Shown here: positions 1 through 6,448 of the stretch, one piece after another
How positions within the stretch are numbered: position 1 is the first letter of the stretch
Layout: the number at the start of each line of letters is the position of its first letter
Assembly: GCA_030600865.1 (NCBI GenBank)
Contig: JAUVUS010000062.1
Coordinates: forward strand, 1 to 9,394
Direction of reading: 5' to 3'
Length of the DNA: 9,394 nt
Origin: Bacteroidales bacterium
GTDB lineage: Bacteria > Bacteroidota > Bacteroidia > Bacteroidales > UBA12077
Notes under the pieces: generated by a model
What the model saw: only the letters and a program-made list of their open reading frames with translations
Database searches by the model: none
Told to the model about the DNA's origin: nothing
Position numbers and translations under genes: made by a program

Positions 1-197
1 CTTTAAAGAACGAATTCGAAGAAGCCAAACTCTTAGAATATATTGATGTTTATGACACTCATGCTATGCTAAAAGTCAGGTATTATTTCGAACGATACAT
101 TGATAAAGAAATATTGAAAAAATGTAAAAAATGGTGCAATGATTTCAACTATGCACATGGAGCTTTAAGAGAAATTAAAAGTATAAAATCTTACTAA
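1..197 (+). CDS. Partial hypothetical protein (C-terminal 64 residues)
   Basis: The frame is open from the left edge (first complete codon at position 3) to a TAA at 195-197, giving about 64 residues. The start lies outside the window. The visible part is charged and rich in Lys, Glu and Tyr, with probable helices (for example EFEEAKLLEYIDVYD and RYYFERYIDKEILKK). There are two Cys (KKCKKWCND-like) but no motif I recognise. It is convergent with the lipoprotein gene that ends at 285, and a terminator-like hairpin follows its stop. The even coding character up to the stop makes it a probable real gene end. Function unknown. Confidence 0.6.
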   Translation, partial: LKNEFEEAKLLEYIDVYDTHAMLKVRYYFERYIDKEILKKCKKWCNDFNYAHGALREIKSIKSY

Positions 198-231
198 GCA
201 CAATCATTTACTCAATAACTACCTATATATT

Positions 232-260
232 CAAACATTTGTTTTGAGTTTGGCTTTTTT
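232..260 (+). terminator. Weak intrinsic terminator after the partial gene
   Basis: CAAAC (232-236) can pair with GTTTG (248-252), and a six-T run follows at 255-260. The stem is only 5 bp, although an alternative bulged pairing of TCAAACA with TGTTTTGA is also possible. It lies 35 bases after the stop at 197, between convergent genes, where a terminator is expected. The T-run is on the plus side only, so it would act on the plus-strand transcript. Confidence 0.4.
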
Positions 261-284
261 ATTATTCATATTATTTTAATTATT

Positions 285-1847
285 CTACTGATAAATTTCT
301 ATAATATAATTACCATTCTCATTTCCAACAGTAATAATTTTATTATCTCTGTATAGTATTTTTCCTGGAGTAGTACGTGTTTCTATCTCACCGACCAACT
401 GGAATGATGGATACGAATAGATAATAATTTTATTACTTATATAGCTGCAAGTGTAAATAAGCGATGCATCATCATTAAATGTAATCCCACTAAGACTTAC
501 ACTTCCAATTTCTGTATCGGTGTTAAAGTCTGATGTACTAAATGCAACATAGCTAGTAATAAAATGCTCACCTGTAGGTGTAACAAACAGATTTCTGTTT
601 TGGTCTACTCTATAATCAAATGAATTATCATATTCATAATTAATAAACTTTCCGCTATTATCTATTTCGCACTTCAATCGTGCATTATTTGATGTACTTG
701 TCTCAAATCCGTAAACCACATTTTTGTTAATCGGATCACCTACTATTCTAGCTTTACCATAGCTTCCACCAATGGAATCCAACAACTCACCTGTTGACTG
801 GGAAAATGTTCTTATATGATAATCTCTGTAATTGTAATAATAATTGTCCATTCCTGCTATCAATATTCCATTACCATTTGGAACAACATTATTTACATCT
901 TCCTCTGTATTTATAGTTTGTATTAGACTAAAGTTTTCATCAGCTGAATAAATATTTAAAGCACTGTTATCTCCTGGAACAAAAACCTGATATCCATTGC
1001 CGTTATCCGCTATTACAGGATATCTTGGTTCGTAATCCAAATCAATCTCTTTTACTATTTTCTCATTGGCAAAATCATATATAATAATCTTGTTAGCATC
1101 ATCATTAACATTGATGTATACCCAATCTTGGGTGGGGTGAAGAATTGCATGTGTAACAGAATAATATTCAAGTTCGAAAAAAGGTCCCATTGGAAGTTCA
1201 ATTCGGACTATGCTTTCTTCAGATTTTCTAGATTCAGTATCATATATTGTAGCCCGGTAATCGAGATATTCTCCAATTGGCAATAAAGTATCGGTTAAAC
1301 TTGTTATAGATTTATCTGTAATTTCAGCAATTACATTGTATTCTGGATCATATTCATTAGGATTGTATCTTTCTATAACAAGCTTTTCAAAATCCGGTTC
1401 TAGGATTTCATCCCAGCTTAAAAATGTTTGTCTATTAACTTTTTCTGCTCTTAGCTCAATCGGTACAACTATTGAAACGTCAATACTGAAAACGCTAACA
1501 TTCTCTTTTTTAAGTTTGTCGTTAGCTGTGATATTTAGATTATGAAGCCCTTTTGCTAAATTAACAACTTCTATTTCTACAATATTTGCACTATTGGGGT
1601 TTCCTTCAAATATCACACCATCTTTTTCGCACTCCACCTTAACTTTAATATCTCGGTAATCTGAATGGTCATCGGTTACCTTCAGTTTAAGATATACTGT
1701 ATCTATAGATGATACAATAACACTAGCCTGTTCTGGCTCTACTCTTGTAATCTGTGGCGGATTATTATCAAGATTTTCAAGCACGTTGTTTTCACAGGCG
1801 ACCAATACTGTTAACAATGTTAGCATCATAAGTATCTTGTATTTCAT
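285..1847 (-). CDS. Lipoprotein with Ig/FnIII-like domains and a C-terminal beta-propeller
   Basis: This 520-aa protein has a lipoprotein signal peptide: charged MKYK, a hydrophobic stretch, and a lipobox LVAC with the lipidated Cys at residue 18. It is therefore anchored in an envelope membrane. Residues about 31-128 look like an Ig/cadherin-like beta-sandwich (PQITRVEPEQ, VTDDHSD). Residues about 129-217 resemble a fibronectin type III module (FLSWDEILEPDFEKLVIER). From about 220 to the end are repeated short beta-strand units typical of a YVTN/WD-like propeller (WVYINVNDDANKIIIYD, LIYTCSYISNKIIIYSY). The propeller suggests binding or scaffolding at the cell surface, but the ligand is unknown. 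It lies 205 bp downstream of the second propeller lipoprotein on the same strand, and the two may be functionally paired. No Shine-Dalgarno is seen, as is usual in Bacteroidota. No catalytic motif is visible. Confidence 0.85.
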   Translation of the reverse strand: MKYKILMMLTLLTVLVACENNVLENLDNNPPQITRVEPEQASVIVSSIDTVYLKLKVTDDHSDYRDIKVKVECEKDGVIFEGNPNSANIVEIEVVNLAKGLHNLNITANDKLKKENVSVFSIDVSIVVPIELRAEKVNRQTFLSWDEILEPDFEKLVIERYNPNEYDPEYNVIAEITDKSITSLTDTLLPIGEYLDYRATIYDTESRKSEESIVRIELPMGPFFELEYYSVTHAILHPTQDWVYINVNDDANKIIIYDFANEKIVKEIDLDYEPRYPVIADNGNGYQVFVPGDNSALNIYSADENFSLIQTINTEEDVNNVVPNGNGILIAGMDNYYYNYRDYHIRTFSQSTGELLDSIGGSYGKARIVGDPINKNVVYGFETSTSNNARLKCEIDNSGKFINYEYDNSFDYRVDQNRNLFVTPTGEHFITSYVAFSTSDFNTDTEIGSVSLSGITFNDDASLIYTCSYISNKIIIYSYPSFQLVGEIETRTTPGKILYRDNKIITVGNENGNYIIEIYQ

Positions 1848-2052
1848 ATAGCTTAATATTTATTATTTATACTCTCGTATGAAACGTATCAATAAACCTT
1901 TGGGTATTTTGCGAAAATCATAAACATATTTATTGGTCCTAACATAGGTGGCTGTTTGGGTTTCCAACTTGTTTCGCTCTCACCCTACAACGAACCAACA
2001 CGAATTAACACTTTGTCACAAAATCCCTTATTTCTTGACGATTGTTAAAGTT

Positions 2053-3183
2053 TTATTGCTTATTCCCACTATCAGAAGGGTAAGTTGTCACTTTTTCGCT
2101 TATATCATAAACAACTGGAGATGTATAAAACTTTATCTGCTCTGACCCAAACGTACGTTCTCCATATATCCATAAAGTTTTTCCTGTTGATGCATTAGTA
2201 GCTATAAGACCACCTGGAGCTGAAATATATACAACATTATCGTATACTACTGGTGAAGCAATGGTTTCAGTTCCAAAACTAGTATTTTCCCAGATTCTTG
2301 AACCATCTGAAGAATTAAATGCTTGTATCCCTTCATGAATTCCTATTACATATAACACACCATTTACTTCCATAGGTGATGACCAGTTATCATTATATGC
2401 TATTGTATAATCCCAAATAATTGAACCATCAACTACACTTAAACAATATAGTGCTTGCTCACCCTGAATATATACTTTATTATCTGAAATCGTTGGACAT
2501 TCTTCCCCGGTCATACCTACATTACGACTCCAAATTGAATCCCCATTTTCTGCATTTAAGGCATACAATAAACCAACATCTGACCCTATAAACACTTTGT
2601 TATCAAAGACTGCCGGGGATGACCTTAAATCGCCTGAATTTGTGTGGAATCTCCAAATAAGATTCCCATCCAAATCAATAGCATAAATATAATCATCAGG
2701 TGCACCAAAATAAATAATATCATTTACTACAGTGGGAGCAGAGCTTATTACAGCATTAGATTCTGTCTGGAACGTCCACTTTAATTCACCTGTAGATGCA
2801 TTTACAGCGTATGCATCTCGGGATAAAGACGTTGCGTATATAACATCATCATATAAGGCTAATGGATTGGTAATTTTTTCTGGCAATGTTTCATTGGTCC
2901 ATATTTCTTCACCTGAAAGAACATTAACCGCACACATTTTATCACCCAAAATAATGTATGCTATATCATCTTTAATAGCAACTGGATATGAATATCCTAA
3001 TTTTTTCCATACTAGATCCCCATTACCATCTACTGCATATAAATATGCATCATCATTACCTCCACAGGCAAGAATAATTTTGTTTTTATTTGCTTTATTC
3101 ACAGTTTCTTTCTCACATGATATTGCAGTAAACAAAATTAGAGAAAGGATGAAGGCTTTAAAAATGTTTTTTCTCATAATCAT
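2053..3183 (-). CDS. Lipoprotein with eight-bladed PQQ-type beta-propeller
   Basis: This 376-aa protein has a signal peptide ending in a lipobox TAISC (Cys23, followed by EKE). The remainder is eight repeats of the PQQ-like form YA-(V/I)(N/D)-x-x-x-G-x-x-x-W. Their tryptophans are at residues 59, 95, 136, 177, 218, 257, 298 and 338, spaced 36-41 residues apart. That count matches a full eight-bladed propeller, as in BamB and quinoprotein-like families. Nothing shows a bound PQQ cofactor or dehydrogenase active site, so I infer a binding or scaffold role in the envelope. It is too diverged and too poorly placed to be called bamB. ATG codons at residues 1 and 3 (MIMRKN) are both possible starts; the second gives a typical signal peptide and would put the start at 3177. 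A 15-bp near-palindrome lies just upstream. Confidence 0.88.
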   Translation of the reverse strand: MIMRKNIFKAFILSLILFTAISCEKETVNKANKNKIILACGGNDDAYLYAVDGNGDLVWKKLGYSYPVAIKDDIAYIILGDKMCAVNVLSGEEIWTNETLPEKITNPLALYDDVIYATSLSRDAYAVNASTGELKWTFQTESNAVISSAPTVVNDIIYFGAPDDYIYAIDLDGNLIWRFHTNSGDLRSSPAVFDNKVFIGSDVGLLYALNAENGDSIWSRNVGMTGEECPTISDNKVYIQGEQALYCLSVVDGSIIWDYTIAYNDNWSSPMEVNGVLYVIGIHEGIQAFNSSDGSRIWENTSFGTETIASPVVYDNVVYISAPGGLIATNASTGKTLWIYGERTFGSEQIKFYTSPVVYDISEKVTTYPSDSGNKQ

Positions 3184-3199
3184 TTAGTTTATATTATTA

Positions 3200-3214
3200 A
3201 TATTGGTCCAATAT
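3200..3214. promoter_or_regulatory. 15-bp inverted repeat upstream of the PQQ-propeller lipoprotein
   Basis: ATATTGG, a central T, then CCAATAT form a perfect 7-bp inverted repeat. It is 17 bases upstream of the lipoprotein start at 3183. The single-base spacer makes a hairpin unlikely and a dimeric protein-binding site more natural. No regulator can be assigned. The half site plus spacer (TATTGGTCC) occurs again at 1931-1939, in the gap upstream of the other lipoprotein, but without the second arm. Confidence 0.35.
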
Positions 3215-3244
3215 AGCAATAAATTGTTTTTTAGTAAATTAAAT

Positions 3245-3580
3245 CTAATTACATTTTAATTCAAATTGGATATGTTTATCTAGAAACGATACCGCTTCCT
3301 GTTTCGATTCGAAATGATCAGGAATCCAGGTAAGTAATTTATTTGGTATTTCTTCTTTTATAAACCCAACTAAAGAATATCTTACCGTATCAATATATTC
3401 AAAGTCAAGATATACTTTAACAGGTTTATCAATTTTACACATCTGATTATGTTGAATCAACAGAGCTTTTTCTCTTTCTTCGTCATCCATATTAATCCAA
3501 ATACTCTCATATTTTAAATTATTCAACTTACAGTATTTTATATAAACTTCTAATTCTTCTTTCGTCCAAAGGTCCTGCAT
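3245..3580 (-). CDS. Hypothetical small acidic protein
   Basis: This 111-aa protein has no signal peptide or membrane segment and is probably cytoplasmic. The N-terminal half is helical and charged (WTKEELEVYIKYC, MDDEEREKALLIQ). The C-terminal half looks mixed alpha/beta (VKVYLDFEYID, YSLVGFIKEEIP, SKQEAVSFLDKH). I do not recognise a family. The gene has its own near-consensus promoter at 3615-3645. It may be co-transcribed with the two downstream lipoproteins, since the gap to the next start is 61 bp with no clear terminator. It is divergent from the nuclease-like gene at 3734. The promoter and coding character make it likely real; its function is unknown. Confidence 0.7.
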   Translation of the reverse strand: MQDLWTKEELEVYIKYCKLNNLKYESIWINMDDEEREKALLIQHNQMCKIDKPVKVYLDFEYIDTVRYSLVGFIKEEIPNKLLTWIPDHFESKQEAVSFLDKHIQFELKCN

Positions 3581-3614
3581 ATTATTTATTTTAAGAAATC
3601 TTATCTCTTTTTCC

Positions 3615-3645
3615 CAAATTTATCAATCTTATTTAAAAGGGCAAA
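3615..3645 (-). promoter_or_regulatory. Bacteroidota-type promoter for the 111-aa gene
   Basis: Read on the minus strand, TTTG (3642-3645) is followed after 19 bases by TAAATTTG (3615-3622), an exact match to TAnnTTTG. This is the known -33/-7 arrangement of the Bacteroidota primary sigma factor. The -7 box is about 35 bases upstream of the start at 3580. Confidence 0.65.
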
Positions 3646-3681
3646 AGGGGAAAAATTTACATCAAGTAAATATGATTTGTT

Positions 3682-3716
3682 TTTGTGGACTATGTGTAAC
3701 ATTTTTAGTATCTTTA
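3682..3716 (+). promoter_or_regulatory. Possible promoter for the nuclease-like gene
   Basis: TTTG at 3682-3685 is followed after 23 bases by TATCTTTA (3709-3716), one mismatch from TAnnTTTG. It ends 17 bases before the ATG at 3734. The long spacer and the mismatch make this a weak call. Confidence 0.3.
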
Positions 3717-3733
3717 AAATAAAACGATAAATT

Positions 3734-4612
3734 ATGAAACAAGTTATTAGAAAAAGGTACAAAACAGAGGAGCTTCTAGAAATAATAAATAAAGCTCATG
3801 AAAAATCAAAAGAATTAAATATAACTCTTTCATTAAGAGTATTCAATGAATTTTGCAGAGAAAACTATGGATCAATGTTAATTGGAACAGTTCGAAAACG
3901 ATTTGCATCAAGACCAGGAAAGCTAGATGGTTGGAGCGAAGTTCTAAAACAATTTGGAATTGAACCAGGAAGAAAATATACCAAAGACATGGTAATAGAA
4001 CATATCTATAATGTGTATATAAAACAAGGGAATATACAACCTACAGAAAAGCAGATTTTAGCTTCAGGAATTTCTCTTAATACCGTTTCTCGTTATTTTG
4101 GAAAAACTAGTTCAGCAATACAAGCAATGTATGAAGCAAAGGGTATAAAACAAGAATATCATTTACCTGTTAATGTTGCTGCTATTAGGAAGCTTGATAA
4201 AGCTGGTGAAAGTATGCGGTACTTACCTATAGATCTAGATGAAAGTCCTGTTAATGAGCAAGGAGTTGTTCTTCTATTTGGAAAAATTCATTTTGCAATA
4301 GGGTTCCCTTCTATAATAAAAGTACAGCAAGATTTTCCAGATTGTAAAGCTTATTCAACTATTGGGGGACATTATCATAGAGCAAATATTGAATTCAAAT
4401 TTAAATCAAGTTCATATTACCGAAGCAGAAGAACTATAAAAGAGTGGGAAGAACGAGTAAATTATTTAGTTTGTTGGGAACACGATAGCAAAAGTTTTAA
4501 CAAGAAAATAAAAACTGTACAGGTTATTTCTTTAAAAGATGAATTGAAGAAAAAAGAAGTTTTAGAATCGATGAAGCAATATTATTCTGGGAAATTACAA
4601 GTCTTGAAATAA
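3734..4612 (+). CDS. HNH-associated-type repeats plus PD-(D/E)xK-like nuclease domain
   Basis: This 292-aa protein carries two helical repeats, at residues about 9-76 and 80-138. Each has the form of the homing-endonuclease-associated repeat: a helix pair, then TVxRRF/TVSRYFG, then a short helix ending in a Gly-Ile-like turn (VLKQFGI, MYEAKGI). These repeats are probably DNA-binding. Residues about 172-270 form a distinct domain: NEQGVVLLFG, FPDCKAY (Asp203), IEFKFKSSS (Glu220, Lys222) and LVCWEHD. The D...ExK layout fits the restriction-endonuclease-like fold. From family memory, similar proteins have NEQGVV...FPDC...IEFE..S...VCW, so the catalytic reading is an inference. A role in DNA recognition and cleavage is likely. 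No methyltransferase is nearby. The 3' end overlaps the convergent XRE gene by 18 bp. Confidence 0.75.
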   Translation: MKQVIRKRYKTEELLEIINKAHEKSKELNITLSLRVFNEFCRENYGSMLIGTVRKRFASRPGKLDGWSEVLKQFGIEPGRKYTKDMVIEHIYNVYIKQGNIQPTEKQILASGISLNTVSRYFGKTSSAIQAMYEAKGIKQEYHLPVNVAAIRKLDKAGESMRYLPIDLDESPVNEQGVVLLFGKIHFAIGFPSIIKVQQDFPDCKAYSTIGGHYHRANIEFKFKSSSYYRSRRTIKEWEERVNYLVCWEHDSKSFNKKIKTVQVISLKDELKKKEVLESMKQYYSGKLQVLK

Positions 4613-4804
4613 TTCACTTATTGATATTTTAAGTGCTTTAGCAATTTTTTCTATGTTTTCAAGAGACAAGTTTCTTTTTCCGGTTTCAATTCCAGCAATA
4701 TAAGTACGGTCTAGGTTGCATTCAAAAGAAAACTTCTCTTGACTAAAACCAGCTTTTTTTCTAAGCTCTCTTAACCGTTGTCCGAATTGAACTTTTATAT
4801 CCAT
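4595..4804 (-). CDS. Small XRE-family HTH regulator (controller-like)
   Basis: This 69-aa protein is almost entirely one Cro/C1-type helix-turn-helix domain. It contains FGQRLRELRKKAGFSQE, then the recognition region (LDRTYIAGIETGKRN), then LENIEKIAKALKI. The size and the IETGKRNLSLENI-type sequence resemble controller (C) proteins of restriction-modification systems, but that is only likeness, not proof. It starts 9 bp after the stop of the upstream XRE gene (gap 4805-4813), so the two form an operon. Its last 18 bp overlap the convergent nuclease-like gene, and transcriptional interference or control of that gene is conceivable. It probably acts as a dimeric DNA-binding repressor. Confidence 0.85.
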   Translation of the reverse strand: MDIKVQFGQRLRELRKKAGFSQEKFSFECNLDRTYIAGIETGKRNLSLENIEKIAKALKISISELFQDL

Positions 4805-4813
4805 TATAATAAA

Positions 4814-5056
4814 CTAATCTATTTCGTTTAAATCAAAACTCATTAAATCAATAAAATCAACTTTTAAAGCTTGTGATATTAAGTATATTGTTGAAATTGT
4901 AGTGTTAATCTCTCCTCTTTCAATTCTACCAACTTGTGAAACAGGGATATTAGCATTATAGGCAAGAGTCTCCTGCGAAATTCCATTTGATTCTCTTATT
5001 TCTCTTAAATGTTTTCCAAATGCTTCAAGTAAATCCTTATTTCGATAATTTATCAT
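4814..5056 (-). CDS. XRE-family HTH transcriptional regulator
   Basis: This Cro/C1-type helix-turn-helix protein covers its domain over residues about 12-72 of an 80-aa product (FGKHLREIRESNGISQE, IPVSQVGRIERGEINTT). I place the start at the ATG ending at 5056 (MINYRNKDLL), where such proteins usually begin. An upstream in-frame ATG at 5098 would add 14 residues (MRLSSGDIYPTFQD), but it sits inside a perfect palindrome that looks like an operator. The gene leads a two-gene operon with the 69-aa XRE gene and is divergent from the secreted DUF4468-like gene. Autorepression through the palindrome is the simplest inference. Confidence 0.85.
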   Translation of the reverse strand: MINYRNKDLLEAFGKHLREIRESNGISQETLAYNANIPVSQVGRIERGEINTTISTIYLISQALKVDFIDLMSFDLNEID

Positions 5057-5092
5057 ATCCTGAAAGGTGGGATAAATATCGCCAGATGATAG

Positions 5093-5106
5093 ACGCATAT
5101 ATGCGT
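5093..5106. promoter_or_regulatory. 14-bp perfect palindrome, probable operator
   Basis: ACGCATATATGCGT is identical to its own reverse complement. It lies between the XRE start (5056) and the divergent gene start (5149), just upstream of that gene's TAnnTTTG box. A two-fold symmetric site between an XRE regulator and a divergent gene is the usual place for an operator. Binding by the neighbouring XRE protein is inferred. Confidence 0.5.
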
Positions 5107-5115
5107 TATTTTTAT

Positions 5116-5123
5116 TATGTTTG
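5116..5123 (+). promoter_or_regulatory. Bacteroidota -7 box for the secreted protein gene
   Basis: TATGTTTG matches TAnnTTTG exactly and ends 25 bases before the ATG at 5149. No good TTTG -33 box is present. The palindrome at 5093-5106 occupies that area, so this promoter may depend on, or be blocked by, a regulator. Confidence 0.45.
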
Positions 5124-5148
5124 CAAGGCCCTTATTAATACAAGTATT

Positions 5149-5745
5149 ATGAAAAATTTAGCGATTACATTGATTTTAACAATTACATGTTTTGTATCAA
5201 TTTCACAAGTTGTAATAAAAAAAATTGATATGCCAATTGATCCAAGCACAGGAAAAATAACTTATAAAAACATGATTAACACGGAATATACTATAGACGA
5301 AAATATTTCAAATATTGAGAAATTGATTTCAAAAAATGAAAACATTAGTAGTCTAATAGATTCAGTAATAAACTTGCATGTAGATACCAATCGAATTGTA
5401 CTTGAATACACTGGGGAACTCCCCGTTACATATAATAAGAAGAAATCCTTAACAAGTGACAATACAGCTGGAATGTTTATGAAAAGTAAAGATGAACCGT
5501 GGGGGTATGTCCAGTTCGATATTAGCTTTTTATTAATAGAAGGCAAGCTTGGATATAAATTTACAAATTTCTATCACAAGCATGATACAGAATATGACTG
5601 CGGAGCATTAGAACAAAAAGTTACACCATATGCGCTAGAAAGATATTGGTGGCAATATAAGGAACAAGCTGATTTATATGTAAAAAATATAATTCGTGAA
5701 ATAGAATTAATAACACAAAATAAGGACCTAGGTGAAGAATGGTAA
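5149..5745 (+). CDS. Secreted DUF4468-like protein
   Basis: Starting at the ATG at 5149 gives 198 aa with a clean Sec signal peptide (MKNLAITLILTITCFVSISQ). The open frame extends upstream to 4987, but that part runs antisense through the XRE gene and would bury the signal peptide, so I reject it. There is a Cys in the hydrophobic stretch but no convincing lipobox. The mature protein begins with MPIDPSTGKITY and an unusual stretch around residues 50-90. A beta-rich part follows (GYVQFDISFLLIEGKLGYKF, then TNFYHK). This order resembles DUF4468, a Bacteroidota envelope domain with a TBP-like fold and no known function. The C-terminal part (residues about 150-198) is helical. It is divergent from the XRE operon and convergent with the 202-aa gene, 23 bp away. 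Confidence 0.75.
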   Translation: MKNLAITLILTITCFVSISQVVIKKIDMPIDPSTGKITYKNMINTEYTIDENISNIEKLISKNENISSLIDSVINLHVDTNRIVLEYTGELPVTYNKKKSLTSDNTAGMFMKSKDEPWGYVQFDISFLLIEGKLGYKFTNFYHKHDTEYDCGALEQKVTPYALERYWWQYKEQADLYVKNIIREIELITQNKDLGEEW

Positions 5746-5768
5746 AGTTGATCAACCCATAATCTTGA

Positions 5769-6377
5769 TTACAAACCTAATTTCTTTTGTAATTCATAAT
5801 CTTCCAAGTCAAAAAGATCATTAAGGCTGACTTCTCTTTTTATCTCTGCTTCATCTTTTCTAATATGCCAATATAAATTATACATACCTCTTTTTAAGCT
5901 AAAATGTACAATTTGCTTACCATCCCAAAATTCATTTGTTATTCTTTCCACATAAAAATAGTCTCCTCCTAATTTTGCTCTGAAATAAGGCACTTCAACT
6001 ACTTCTCCTACTCTTGGAACATGTTTTAATTCCTTAACTGTAAAGTGAGCATATTTATCAAAGCTTTTTAAAGAAAAGAAATATTCAACTTCATCAAAAT
6101 AAAATGGAATCTTAGGATCAAAATAATCTTGATCTATTAACTCATAATATAATTTAATCAATTCCTTTTTAAATTTACTATATGTAATATTTAGCTCTTT
6201 CAGAATATCTTTAATTAAAGGTAATTTAGCATCTTCATCATAATAAATATTCCTTGAAATAATATATTCCAAAATTGGATTGTAGCTATTTTCCTCTTTT
6301 AGAAGTTTTGCAGCAAACTTTCTCATTGAACTTATGTCCAATATTACCTGTTTTAATGATAACCTAGAATCATACAT
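5769..6377 (-). CDS. Hypothetical protein, possible HTH plus beta-rich C-terminal domain
   Basis: This 202-aa cytoplasmic protein has no signal or membrane segment. Residues about 50-80 (LPLIKDILKELNITYSKFKK) look like a helix-turn-helix or winged-helix unit, which would suggest DNA binding. Residues about 110-172 are beta-rich with a compact, conserved-looking core (VPRVGEVVEVPYF, FYVERITNEF, YNLYWHIRKDEA). The tail is charged (DLEDYELQKKLGL). I do not recognise a family. It lies 71 bp downstream of the nuclease-like gene on the same strand with no clear terminator between them, so the two may be co-transcribed. The stop is 23 bp from the convergent secreted-protein gene. Its function is unknown. 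Confidence 0.7.
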   Translation of the reverse strand: MYDSRLSLKQVILDISSMRKFAAKLLKEENSYNPILEYIISRNIYYDEDAKLPLIKDILKELNITYSKFKKELIKLYYELIDQDYFDPKIPFYFDEVEYFFSLKSFDKYAHFTVKELKHVPRVGEVVEVPYFRAKLGGDYFYVERITNEFWDGKQIVHFSLKRGMYNLYWHIRKDEAEIKREVSLNDLFDLEDYELQKKLGL

Positions 6378-6448
6378 TTCAATAATTTTTTTGGTTTGAA
6401 AAGAAGTTATAAAAATTTATTGAAATGCATTTAATGATTCGAGAATAG

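Noticed and set aside
1336..1545. Plus-strand open frame of 69 codons
   Set aside because: It is antisense to the Ig/FnIII-propeller lipoprotein.
1948..2145. Plus-strand open frame of 65 codons in the gap between the lipoproteins
   Set aside because: It runs antisense into the PQQ-propeller gene. It has no promoter or start signal and an unconvincing composition. The gap itself shows no clear RNA gene or hairpin.
2732..3187. Plus-strand open frame of 151 codons
   Set aside because: It lies wholly antisense to the eight-repeat propeller gene, whose coding pattern and repeats are unambiguous.
4595..4612. Possible complete restriction-modification system around the controller-like XRE gene
   Set aside because: No methyltransferase motifs are seen in any gene of the window.
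4987..5148. N-terminal extension of the secreted protein
   Set aside because: It would overlap the XRE gene antisense, cross the palindrome and promoter box, and place the signal peptide at residue 55.
5262..5546. Minus-strand open frame of 94 codons
   Set aside because: It is antisense to the secreted DUF4468-like gene, which has a signal peptide and a -7 box.
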